Source: Epiperipatus broadwayi
Lineage: Eukaryota > Onychophora > Udeonychophora > Euonychophora > Peripatidae
DNA length: 64,000 nt
Assembly (NCBI GenBank): GCA_028023455.1
Contig: JAQFVV010012423.1
Location: 4,077,753 to 4,141,752 of the forward strand
Direction: 5' to 3'
Positions 49,936 to 60,977 of the stretch are shown here, one piece after another. Every line of letters starts with the position of its first letter. The stretch's first letter is position 1. The translations under genes were made by a program, and so were the position numbers. The notes below the pieces were generated by a model. The model was given only the letters and a program-made list of their open reading frames with translations. It did not search any database and was not told the origin of the DNA.

Positions 49936-50869
49936 GCAATCATTCAAACAAAACTTCTATCATGGAGCAGCTTTGTAAAGTGAAATTAACTGCTTTATCC
50001 TCCCATGAACACATCAGATTAGTGATTATTCGATCCATGGTGTGGTTGACATTAATTTGGGTGTGTAACTGCTGCAACCTGACTTTGGGATTTCACTGGA
50101 CTATTAGAGAAATTTTCCTCATATTACCATTGTTAGTCCAGTTTCTTTTAGGTGATCAGATATATGGGGGGATTTCACTGTAGTGACCTTCCATTCAAAT
50201 GGCAGGTATTATTGTTGTTTTTTTAAATAAAATATGGTATTGATGGTCATCTATTCCTTTCTATTTTCTGGTGCTCTAGTAGATATATTAGTATTGTTCA
50301 TGCCTATGCTATTAAATAATTCAGTCACCTGCTCAATCATACACAAAAGTGATTGTTCTATTGTGAGTGGCAAATTTCTCTTGCTGATCCTAATACGTTC
50401 ACTCTTGTGTGTATTAATTGTACACAGCTTTGTGTCGGGGTGGTGAAAGAATATTTTTAATGTCTTTCCTGGTGTTGACCAGTATTTTCTTGGAATATCT
50501 GGTATAGCAGGACCTCTCATCTGTTTCTATTCCAAACATTTTTGACCAATAATGTTTGATAATCATTGAAGGTGGATGGGGCCTGGAACAAAAACTCCCA
50601 CCACATCAATCCATCTCCTTGAAGGTGACTATATGCAATGATTACCTAATCACCTTCCAACAAATTGCAGTTTATTGAAAAATAAAGATTGACTTTTAAG
50701 ATGCTCTATGGGGTCTTCATTATTAGTCACAAATACTTTGAGCCTTACAAACTGATTGATCACACTGAATGAGTTGTGTGATTATGAATTTTACGTGTCT
50801 TCATGGTGCTTGTGGATGGGGTCAATATGTGGTTATCAAGGTGGGTGTGATAAATGTATAGAATTATTC

Positions 50870-51680
50870 CTTCCAAATTAAAATTGAGAGTAATATTCTG
50901 TCTTGGGCATTATATGATATGGGAGAGTAGATTCCTTACAGGGGTTATTCTTCCTTTGATGATATTTGAGAGCGACCTCTAGGTGTTTTCCAGTGTCATT
51001 CCATTCTTGCATACTACTCTGGTTTTTGGGTCAATCTTTGTTTGTTACACTTCAATAACTGCTGTTCTCTGACACATCTGGGACTCAATCACCACTAAGC
51101 TTTGATTGAGGGATTCATCCATCCTGTCAATCCAATTGCACATTTCAGTTGCATTTTCCATCAGTTTCTCTATTGTTGTTTTGTCCATGATTGTGTTAGT
51201 TTCTACTTAGGCTACCTTTTTCTTGAATCATTTGATATGATGTTCCATGGTCTCTTGTACTTTGTTATGTGACTCAGCTCTATGCTCTGTTGTGCAAAGA
51301 GTTGGTCCATCCTCAAGTGTACATCCTAGAATTCTCTTTGGACTTCTGCTTGCAGCTTCTGATGGGTAATGAGACTAGACCTGAACTTCACAAATTGTTG
51401 TTGGCACTTCACATCTTTCTCATCTTCTTGGATCACTGCTTAGGCTTGTTAACAGTTGCTCCATGTCAGTGGACAGTCTAGTTTCCTATCTTTTGTCTTT
51501 TAAATTCTTCTCCATATTGATTATCCTATTACTCATTTTCTTTTTCAATTCTTCCTCCATGCTGCACATGTCATCTTTTAAGCTGCTAATGTTACTGTTC
51601 ATATTATGATTCATTCTTGTTTACATGCTGTTTATTTCTTCTTTCATACTACTCATTTTAGTCTTGGTTGCCAAGTAGCC
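50870..51680 (-). pseudogene. Gag-like coiled-coil region, broken
   Basis: The minus strand between 51670 and 51480 reads TKTKMSSMKEEINSM, a stop, then MNHNMNSNISSLKDDMCSM and EEELKKKMSNRIINMEKNL. These have heptad-like Met/Leu/Ile spacing in a Lys/Glu-rich helix. Further on, ATEMCNWIDRMDESLNQSL appears near 51150-51090. Such long coiled coils are common in the gag N-terminus of gypsy-group retrotransposons, which assembles the particle. The assignment rests on this style plus the protease motif downstream. Confidence 0.5.
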
Positions 51681-52892
51681 TTCATCAACGTGATTTCTTA
51701 GAATGTTTATTTTAAAATCACTTTACATTCTGTAATCTGTGCTACTTTAACTTTAGGTACTCAAGTTATCTTGTTATTGCATGCTTCTTGTATTAAAAGT
51801 GTCACTTGGTTTGTGGCATGTACCTGTGGAGTGTGATTAACCTCTATAATATACCTCCCCCCCAGATATCTGGATCCATTGGGATCCTTCCCCACTACTT
51901 ATAGTATCATCTTCTACATCATTATCACTACTAGTTAGTGGTTCCTCAAAATTTTTGATGTATACTCTTAATAAATGTTTTCAATTTCTGGTTATTCTCA
52001 AATTTTTCTTTTAATATTTAAGTATAAAGTTATTTTTTTCTTTGTAGTTACAAATAAATACATGTCATAGGACCTTCCAATACTACTTGCCATTCAGGGC
52101 TTATATTTAACTTCTCTGTATTTTTTGTTTGTGTATATGTTGTTTTTACATGCATATTTTTTAGCCTGTACATTTATTCTCCTAACTCACTTATTTTAAA
52201 TTTATTTTATTTGTTAACTATTTATTTATGGTCTCAGTTTATCATTTCATTCTCCTCAGTGTACTTCTATTCAATGTTTCACAGGAGATTTTCCTTTTTT
52301 GTTTGGGTGCTTGCTTGTAAATGGTTTAAATTCATGAGTTTCATCATTTTATGGTTGGGTTTATCAATTAGTTGCTATTCAGGTAAATTCATCAGTGCTG
52401 GGCAACATGGAAAATCTGGCAGAAGATTAAGTTTAAGAAAATTTTTTTTTACTTTTTAATTTACCAATCCAATGGCTTGACCACCTTAGAAACTTCTGTT
52501 TTGTGCCTTTAAAGTTTGGGAACCAGATGTGATGGTCCAGATTTTCTATCAGAAGAAGGGGAAATGCATCTCACTATAGTCAGACCTAGAGTCTTCTGGT
52601 AGGATGCCATGAATGATGCAATGAAGTACCTAACCTATGATCATATCTACCTCTAATTGGCTACCTCTAAGTTTACACATTAAACTTAGATACAATTTGG
52701 GTTAGTTCTACCACACCTCACTCCACTTTTAGATTCTTCTATGCCTCAGTATTCAAACTCAGGGACAGTTTTGCCTATGGTTCTCTTCAGGGGTGAATTT
52801 ACAATAGATAGTAACTATCCCATCTTTATACACGTTCCAAATGATTCCAAGATTCAACCAAACATATTACTGTATTACTATATAAAATTTAA

Positions 52893-52898
<6 letters not shown>

Positions 52899-52964
<66 letters not shown>
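52899..52964. repeat. (TA)n microsatellite
   Basis: Pure TA tract of about 66 bp. It creates a spurious Tyr-Ile frame. Confidence 0.97.
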
Positions 52965-52966
<2 letters not shown>

Positions 52967-53197
52967 TTATAAATTGATGAATGGATGTATAAATGATTTT
53001 GATAAACTAGATGTCATTTTAATGAATATCAAGTTAACAACATTTATTTAACAACAAAACAAAACTTCAAAACTTTTAAACATAGTACCATATCAGCAAT
53101 TAAATGTTTTCATTATTCTAACCCTTGCTCATGGTAGTAATACGTAATATGGCACTAATTATTTACAAAGCGAAATAACAAAAAAATATTTTATTAT

Positions 53198-55965
53198 TGA
53201 AGCAGTCGGATCTGAGTTCGATCCTAGCTTCATGTTATTTATCCTAATACTAACCTTAAATTTCCGATGCAGTGGGGCTTTATACGTTCAATCCACGCTA
53301 ATTTCCATAATAAATAATTTATTTCAAATGCGTATTAAAATTAATTAGTTTAGCTTAAAAGTGAGCAGTCAGATCTGAGTTCGATCCTAGCTTCATGTTA
53401 TTTACCCTAATACTAACCTTAAATTTCCGATGCAGTGGGGCTTTATACGTTCAATCCACGCTAATTTCCATAATAAATAATTTATTTCAAATGCGTATTA
53501 AAATTAATTAGTTTAGCTTAAAAGTGATCAATTCTCTAAATAAATTCATGAGAAAATATTCATGAATTTATATATATTAAATTGCGTGGATTGTGCGTAT
53601 ATACTTGTAAATATTAAAAATATATAATTGTTCGAAAGTTTCATTGTGTCGGGAATACTTGTTTTTTTTTAATTTTAAATAATTTGTTAAAGTGTTGTTG
53701 ATTAAAAACTACATTCTTTCGATAAGCTCTCAAATTCTCAAAAACAACAGTAAAGTTTTATTAATTGGAAAAAGATAAGAATTCAATTTCTAATTAAAAT
53801 CATTTCAGATTTTAAGAATTCATTTTCTAATTAGGAAAGGAATTCAAAAATTAGTTTGAAAGCCTTATCGAGGGAATGTATTTGAAAACAACTAATTGAT
53901 AATAAAATGAGCGCTAGCCTTAAGGCATCTGGACAATATATATAGCCCTGAAAAGTCAGGAGAAGGGGACTAGTTTTGGTTGTAGAGTAGTGCAGTGAAC
54001 TCTGTGTGTATAAAAATTGTATTTCATCATGATAGAGGGCTAGAACATCAGGGATCTGGCTACGGTTCCTAAAGTCCCGAGGAATCTTCACTGGAGCTGC
54101 TGAACCGTTTTCCGGATCGATCATTCTGCTAAAATAATGAAAGCTACTAAAATACTACTCCAGTAGTCAACCAATAATGCCTACGTTTTCAACAACTTGG
54201 AGGTGTAACTTAAGGACCAGACGGAAGGGGTAATATATTTCTATAATGAACGTTAAACTTTCTGGCCAGTTCGAACTTTATTTTACACTCCTCCTATTTA
54301 AGAGCTCTTTATTATTTAATGTAAAAATCTTTATAAAATGCTACTATAAATTTATATTGTAATTCTTTCAATCTCTAGTCTTTAAACTTTTTCTTTTCTT
54401 ACCTGGCGGTTCGTTTAACATATTATATATATATATGTATTTATCGTGTGATTTATTAATGCTATTTAAAAATTATATGCCAATAATCTTTCAACTCGAT
54501 GAGCTCCTCTGTTCTATTTGCCTCATGCAAATATTATAATATTAATTTCAAATAGTAATTCTCGCCCATTAGAACTAAATTTGAAAGTTCTATTAATCAT
54601 CGAGTCGAAAGAAAATATTACATGTTTATTATTTTTATAATTGGCTAATAATAAACTATTAGCTCCGTTTTTCACCTATGTCCCCAGCTCCTAAGTTACA
54701 AGTGTTTATATATATTCGTATAATGTTAAAATGGTATTTTCTTGCTTCACTAATGTTGATTTATTTATCTATATATATATTTAAAATGTTTTTGCAAAAG
54801 GGTCGATAAAGGGTTAAATATATGTCAATTCAACTTTTGTTATTTTATATTAATATTCAGGAAGGGCACGATATTAGGGCATAATTAATATAGTTTATAA
54901 ATGTTTTAAAATAGTTCGATAAAAGCTCGTTTGACTTTAATTAATTGGTCAAGTCATCACGTAGAGCATTCTACATGGGTTTTATTTTTCAACGATGACT
55001 ATCAAGTCATCATCATCAAACGTTGCTGACGCAGGGCAATCTTCCGCTCCGTTAGGCTGGTCGGTGATCATATTCTCTTATTTAAATTTCTCAAGGAAGA
55101 AAGTACTTCCTTTCCTATTCATTAGTCAAAGGGCGTAAGACTTGTTAGATGCAAGCCGCCATAGGACTTCGATCATCGACTAGCGATCGTATTTCAATTT
55201 TACTCTCTGCCTCGTAAGCCGCCAGTACCGTTGCATTTTTGTTCCGGTAAAACCCGCTCCATGCTCGTAATTCGTTGTGAAGTGATTTAAATTAAAGTCG
55301 AACAAATTCTCAAATATATTATTTAGTTTAAATCAGTTTTCAAATCAAGATTAAAGTTATGCCTTAAAATACGTTTTGCTCTTCATGAATAGATTTCCGA
55401 ATGTGAAAATAAATCTCACATTCCACCGTAATAAAATTAGAACAATCATTTCCGTTCTTAATGAATACCTTTATCTGCCTTTATATTTCTCGTTGGGGGC
55501 ATAGACATAGAATCCCATGTTGTGTAATACTTGTTGGCATATGATAAGGACCGCCACTCTTATTATATTTATAAATTATTTTAAAGACTAGAGGTAACTA
55601 ATGCAATCTATATTTTATTGAACAAAACAAATTATTATTATTATTAAATATTTTCTAACATACTTGGTTTCTTAGTTCATCATTCTTTTTATAATTATTT
55701 AAATGTTCATACCCGCTATCTGTGTTGGCAACCCGAACATACATATGATTTGATTTAAAAAGTATTCAAAGTAATTAATTATTAGATATTCGTGTCAGTG
55801 CAAGGGTCTCTAGTCCTCACCAACCGTTGAACTAGTTCTTGGCGCATAGCACTGTGCCGTCGATTTCTGCTATCTGAGCTGTTGAGTTGGGTTTGAATTC
55901 AGTTTTGGTTAAGCTGAGTTTGAATCCGATTTGACTTGCGGTGGTGGTGGGTTTCGACCGGTACA
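53198..55965 (+). repeat. 5' LTR, with internal 163-bp tandem duplication
   Basis: It is nearly identical to 58362-60977 except that the first 163 bp are duplicated in tandem (53201-53363 and 53364-53525), so it is 2768 bp against 2616. A CAATATATATAGCCC segment near 53930 is a possible TATA element ahead of a GC-richer stretch. A 97-codon minus-strand frame (54124-53831) recurs unchanged in the other LTR. This follows from LTR identity and is not evidence of a gene. Confidence 0.9.
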
Positions 55966-55984
55966 TGGTTATGTTTTTGGCTGC
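55966..55984 (+). promoter_or_regulatory. Candidate primer-binding site
   Basis: TGGTTATG starts at the base after the LTR's terminal CA, the usual place of a tRNA-complementary primer site (TGG pairs with the CCA end). A second TGG (TGGCTGCCC) starts at 55978. I cannot name the tRNA. Confidence 0.5.
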
Positions 55985-56536
55985 CCAATCGTTGTGGCTC
56001 GACTTAATAAACCCCACACATGCCCTGGAGATTAGAATTGTGATTTTAGTTACTCAGTTAATTGAAATCCCAATAAAGTAAATGTTTCTGTAGAGTGATA
56101 TTTTTTTTTAAAAAAAGTGTTATATATATACTGAAATGATTTAATAAATTAAAATATCATTTTCTAATTCTTTCTTATAAAAATGTTTTCAAGATTATTT
56201 TTTTAAATGTTCGTTCAGTAAAAGATTCGTTAGTTAAAATAATTATTCATATGTATATATATTAATTATACGTGTACTATATCAGTATATATATATTATA
56301 CGTTTGTGTTATACGCGTTCGTGACAATAGGAAAAATATCGTTAGCAAAGTAGTAAGAGTCCATAGATCAAAGCATTGGGGTAAAAATAAATGAAATGTT
56401 TTTCTGTGTCAAAATTAATTATGTTTATCTCAGTTGTTATAATTAAAAATATCCAATATGATATCATAAAAGTCTTAATTTCAAAGTATTGCTTGCTAGC
56501 ATATATATTAAATGTTCGCTCCGTATTTTTTAGTAG

Positions 56537-56700
56537 TCTCAAAGTAGGCGAAGACCTTCAAACTGGGAATTATCTGTCAAGCGGTCCGATGCAGTGTGAC
56601 ATTACGCTTTAATGACAATAATTTCTAGAGTAACCTCAAAGCAGGTGAAGACCCTTTGTGTACACCAAGCAGCCAGATGCAGTTGGCAAAATGCTTAAAT
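56537..56700 (+). repeat. Imperfect duplicated module in the LTR element interior
   Basis: TCAAAGTAGGCGAAGACC (56539-56556) recurs as TCAAAGCAGGTGAAGACC (56636-56653). The following AGCGGTCCGATGCAGTG recurs as AGCAGCCAGATGCAGTT. This is about 90-97 bp of an old, diverged tandem repeat in untranslated leader sequence. Confidence 0.7.
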
Positions 56701-57123
56701 GGTTTGCACGCTTTCATGCTAGCAAGATTTAGAATAATATCTCCAATAAAAGTTCTTGTAATATTAATTTTGACATTTTTTTTGGTGTTAAAGCCTCATG
56801 CTTAGTAAAAATGAAGTAGTGAACTCCTATATTTAAACTCAGGTCATGAACGTGTTAGCTGTTATTAAATAATATTACTCATCATCAATTCAATTGTTTT
56901 ATTAAAGGTTAAGTCTATCATATGTGGTTTGGGGGTCAATGGGTTATATCACATGCCCTATTGATCTCATTTTGCTCACTGGCGCCCATATAAATAAATT
57001 TGTCAGCAAATTTGATTGTCAGCACAGTAGTGGGTCAATCGCCATAATAAAAAAACCAAGTGTGTTCAATACAGAATGATTTGTTGTATCTGCTAATACA
57101 TAATATTTGTATATCACTGTATA

Positions 57124-57138
57124 GTTTTTTTTTCAGAC
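57124..57138 (+). promoter_or_regulatory. Candidate 3' splice site
   Basis: TAGTTTTTTTTTCAG precedes ACATGGGAG, a strong pyrimidine tract plus CAG. It could be the acceptor of an intron in the leader of the element's RNA upstream of the ORF. No partner donor is assigned. Confidence 0.35.
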
Positions 57139-57462
57139 ATGGGAGAACAGAACAGTTGAACAAAGGGAAAGTGAATAATGTTTTTTTTATCTTTAATATT
57201 TTTGAATACATGTCTCACTCAAACAGTTAAAATAAAGAGCTAACCAAGAAAACGTAGGTAAACTAAAAAAAAGGCAGATTACATAGATTGGGGAAATAAT
57301 ATGAAGCAGCTAGTGAAGATTAGGACAATGGACCTGTAGTCAGAGACCTAGTTAAAATTACTGAAGAAAAAAAATATTTTTAAGCATACAGAGAGTACTA
57401 TAAGTTGATCTGCGTTGTTCATTATATTGATTGTTTATTACATTATTTTCTTATTTTCAAAA

Positions 57463-58086
57463 ATGGGAAAAGACACTTTCCAAACGATCCTCAGAGAAAT
57501 GAGAGAAGATCGAAAGGTACTGATGATGATGATGGAAAGGCTGGTAAGGATCGAGGAAGCACATGGCATCCAAGCCAACTCAAATCTAGAAAATGTAAAG
57601 CTTCAGCAAGAAATAAATCCCTCTGAAGAACCAAAAGTAGAAAATGAAGATGATCAGGCCACACCAAACGAAGTTGTGAACAGCAAGGAAAACAACAGTG
57701 GTGAGGATGAGTCCAATTACGCAACAGGGGAAGAAGCTGATATAGATATAGAGAAAGAAAAAGATGTTCAGACCACTAGTCCAATGAAATTAAAAGTGGA
57801 AATGGGACAGATGATGAGTCCTCAACTTAGTATAAAGAAGTTACAGATGCCAATGCCTGGATCCTTGATACAGATTCAAACTTTCAAAGAAGACCCAGGA
57901 GAGAAACCCATCGTTCATAGAGATAATGTTAAAGAATTGTTTTTTGTGCATTCGGTCGCAGAAAAGGCCACAGAATTAATGACAGCAATAGATTACAGAA
58001 ACTTGACACTGACGAGAAAGGACCAAGACTACGACCATTATCAAAAGTTAAAACCATATGTGCCACCTGATCCAGGGAAACAATAA
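57463..58086 (+). CDS. Uncharacterised ~207-aa protein of the LTR element
   Basis: This is the only intact ORF with protein-like composition in the interior. I start it at the ATG at 57463 (MGKDTFQTILREMREDRKVL). An upstream in-frame ATG at 57415 adds 16 hydrophobic residues that look like AT-rich leader. Residues 1-45 form a charged, Met/Leu-rich helix with coiled-coil character. Residues 55-110 are an acidic, low-complexity linker rich in Glu, Asp and Asn. Residues 140-207 are more compact (SLIQIQTFKEDPGEKP, ELFFVHSVAEKATELM, YQKLKPYVPPDPGKQ). There is no zinc knuckle, protease or RT motif. Codon use is less A/T-biased than nearby frames. A gag-like or captured host protein is possible; I do not recognise the family. 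Confidence 0.6.
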   Translation: MGKDTFQTILREMREDRKVLMMMMERLVRIEEAHGIQANSNLENVKLQQEINPSEEPKVENEDDQATPNEVVNSKENNSGEDESNYATGEEADIDIEKEKDVQTTSPMKLKVEMGQMMSPQLSIKKLQMPMPGSLIQIQTFKEDPGEKPIVHRDNVKELFFVHSVAEKATELMTAIDYRNLTLTRKDQDYDHYQKLKPYVPPDPGKQ

Positions 58087-58347
58087 GACAAACTGTAGAG
58101 ACAGATATATGTACAGAAGACCAACTGACATGACCATAGGGAAAAACGAGACTTGATAAACGGACCGATTTTTTTTAACTTATTATAAGCGGAATATTCA
58201 AAAAAATTGATCGTAGTGAGACATGTATAATTTTTGTAGTTTGGGCAGGTTATATTATTCACACTCAGGCTGTTCTCCCAGAGTCTATACACTTATGCAA
58301 CTGTATCCTGCATAAGTAAAGTCATTTTTTTTCATTGTTTTTTTTTT

Positions 58348-58361
58348 GAAGTGAAAAGAAA
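58348..58361 (+). promoter_or_regulatory. Polypurine tract
   Basis: GAAGTGAAAAGAAA lies directly against the TG of the 3' LTR after a T-run. Thirteen of 14 bases are purines. It would prime plus-strand DNA synthesis and fixes the element's orientation as plus. Confidence 0.8.
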
Positions 58362-60977
58362 TGAAGCAGTCGGATCTGAGTTCGATCCTAGCTTCATGTT
58401 ATTTACCCTAATACTAACCTTAAATTTCCGATGCAATGGGGCTTTATACGTTCAATCCACGCTAATTTCCATAATAAATAATTTATTTCAAATGCGTATT
58501 AAAATTAATTAGTTTAGCTTAAAATTGATCAATTCTCTAAATAAATTCATGAGAAAATATTCATGAATTTATATATATTAAATTGCGTGGATTGTGCGTA
58601 TATACTTGTAAATATTAAAAATATATAATTGTTCGAAAGTTTCATTGCGTCGGGAATACTTGTTTTTTTTTAATTTTAAATAATTTGTTAAAGTGTTGTT
58701 GATTAAAAACTACATTCTTTCGATAAGCTCTCAAATTCTCAAAAACAACAGTAAAGTTTTATTAATTGGAAAAAGATAAGAATTCAATTTCTAATTAAAA
58801 TCATTTCAGATTTTAAGAATTCATTTTCTAATTAGGAAAGGAATTCAAAAATTAGTTTGAAAGCCTTATCGAGGGAATGTATTTGAAAACAACTAATTGA
58901 TAATAAAATGAGCGCTAGCCTTAAGGCATCTGGACAATATATATAGCCCTGAAAAGTCAGGAGAAGGGGACTAGTTTTGGTTGTAGAGTAGTGCAGTGAA
59001 CTCTGTGTGTATAAAAATTGTATTTCATCATGATAGAGGGCTAGAACATCAGGGATCTGGCTACGGTTCCTAAAGTCCCGAGGAATCTTCACTGGAGCTG
59101 CTGAACCGTTTTCCGGATCGATCATTCTGCTAAAATTATGAAAGCTACTAAAATACTGTTCCAGTAGTCAACCAATAATGCCTACGTTTTCAACAACTTG
59201 GAGGTGTAACTTAAGGACCAGCGGAAGGGGTAATATATTTCTATAATGAACGTTAAACTTTCTGGCCAGTTCGAACTTTATTTTACACTCCTCCTATTTA
59301 AGAGCTCTTTATTATTTAATGTAAAAATCTTTATAAAATGCTACTATAAATTTATATTGTAATTCTTTCAATCTCTAGTCTTTAAACTTTTTCTTTTCTT
59401 ACCTGGCGGTTCGTTTAACATATATATATATATATATATATATGTATTTATCGTGTGATTTATTAATGCTATTTAAAAATTATATGCCAATAATCTTTCA
59501 ACTCGATGAGCTCCTCTGTTCTATTTGCCTCATGCAAATATTATAATATTAATTTCAAATAGTAATTCTCGCCCATTAGAACTAAATTTGAAAGTTCTAT
59601 TAATCATCGAGTCGAAAGAAAATATTACATGTTTATTATTTTTATAATTGGCTAATAATAAACTATTAGCTCCGTTTTTCACCTATGTCCCCAGCTCCTA
59701 AGTTACAAGTGTTTATATATATTCATATAATGTTAAAATGGTATTTTCTTGCTTCACTAATGTTGATTTATTTATCCATATATATATATTTAAAATGTGC
59801 TTTTTGCAAAAGGGTCGATAAAGGGTTAAATATATGTCAATTCAACTTTTGTTATTTTATATTAATATTCAGGAAGGGCACGATATTAGGGCATAATTAA
59901 TATAGTTTATAAATGTTTTAAAATAGTTCGATAAAAGCTCGTTTGACTTTAATTAATTGGTCAAGTCATCACGTAGAGCATTCTACATGGGTTTTATTTT
60001 TCAACGATGACTATCAAGTCATCATCATCAAACGTTGCTGACGTAGGGCCATCTTCCGCTCCGTTAGGCTGGTCGGTGATCATATTCTCTTATTTAAATT
60101 TCTCAAGGAAGAAAGTACTTCCTTTCCTATTCATTAGTCAAAGGGCGTAAGACTTGTTAGATGCAAGCCGCCATAGGACTTCGATCATCGACTAGCGATC
60201 GTATTTCAATTTTACTCTCTGCCTCGTAAGCCGCCAGTACCGTTGCATTTTTGTTCCGGTAAAACCCGCTCCATGCTCGTAATTCGTTGTGAAGTGATTT
60301 AAATTAAAGTCGAACAAATTCTCAAATATATTATTTAGTTTAAATCAGTTTTCAAATCAAGATTAAAGTTATGCCTTAAAATACGTTTTGCTCTTCATGA
60401 ATAGATTTCCGAATGTGAAAATAAATCTCACATTCCACCGTAATAAAATTAGAACAATCATTTCCGTTCTTAATGAATACCTTTATCTGCCTTTATATTT
60501 CTCGTTGGGGGCATAGACATAGAATCCCATGTTGTGTAATACTTGTTGGCATATGATAAGGACCGCCACTCTTATTATATTTATAAATTCTTTTAAAGAC
60601 TAGAGGTAACTAATGCAATCTATATTTTATTGAACAAAACAAATTATTATTATTATTAAATATTTTCTAACATACTTGGTTTCTTAGTTCATCATTCTTT
60701 TTATAATTATTTAAATGTTCATACCCGCTATCTGTGTTGGCAACCTGAACATACATATGATTTGATTTAAAAAGTATTCAAAGTAATTAATTATTAGATA
60801 TTCGTGTCAGTGCAAGGGTCTCTAGTCCTCACCAACCGTTGAACTAGTTCTTGGCGCATAGCACTGTGCCGTCGATGACTACTATCTGAGCTGTTGGGTT
60901 GGGTTTGAATTCGGTTTTGGTTAAGCTGAGTTTGAATCCGATTTGACTTGCGGTGGTGGTGGGTTTCGACCGGTACA
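58362..60977 (+). repeat. 3' LTR
   Basis: This 2616-bp copy lacks the tandem duplication of the 5' LTR. Differences seen include single bases, a CCAGACGG/CCAGCGG indel, TA-tract lengths and a small block near the end (TTTCTGCT versus GACTACT). The end CGACCGGTACA is identical in both. Confidence 0.9.

Larger units (their letters stand above)
49500..52600 (-). mobile_element. Ty3/gypsy-type relic (gag and protease)
   Basis: Read on the minus strand, this GC-richer block carries a degenerate gag followed by a protease motif. No LTRs were identified. Many stops and frameshifts show it is old. Its orientation is opposite to the pol relic at 41031-43650. Confidence 0.6.
53198..60977 (+). mobile_element. 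Young non-autonomous LTR retrotransposon with ~2.6-kb LTRs
   Basis: Two long direct repeats (53198-55965 and 58362-60977) enclose 2396 bp. Each repeat starts TG and ends CA (TGAAGCAGTCGG ... GACCGGTACA). TTAT lies immediately before the first (53194-53197) and after the second (60978-60981), a 4-bp target duplication. A TGG begins at the first base after the 5' LTR, where a primer-binding site belongs. A polypurine tract touches the 3' LTR. The LTRs differ at only some 20 sites, so insertion is recent. The interior has one 207-codon ORF and no protease, reverse transcriptase or integrase. It therefore depends on another element (a LARD-like layout). Confidence 0.88.

Noticed and set aside
53831-54124. 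97-aa minus-strand ORF, repeated at 58832-59125
   Set aside because: Its identity in both places follows from its position inside the LTRs. No domain, and antisense to the element.
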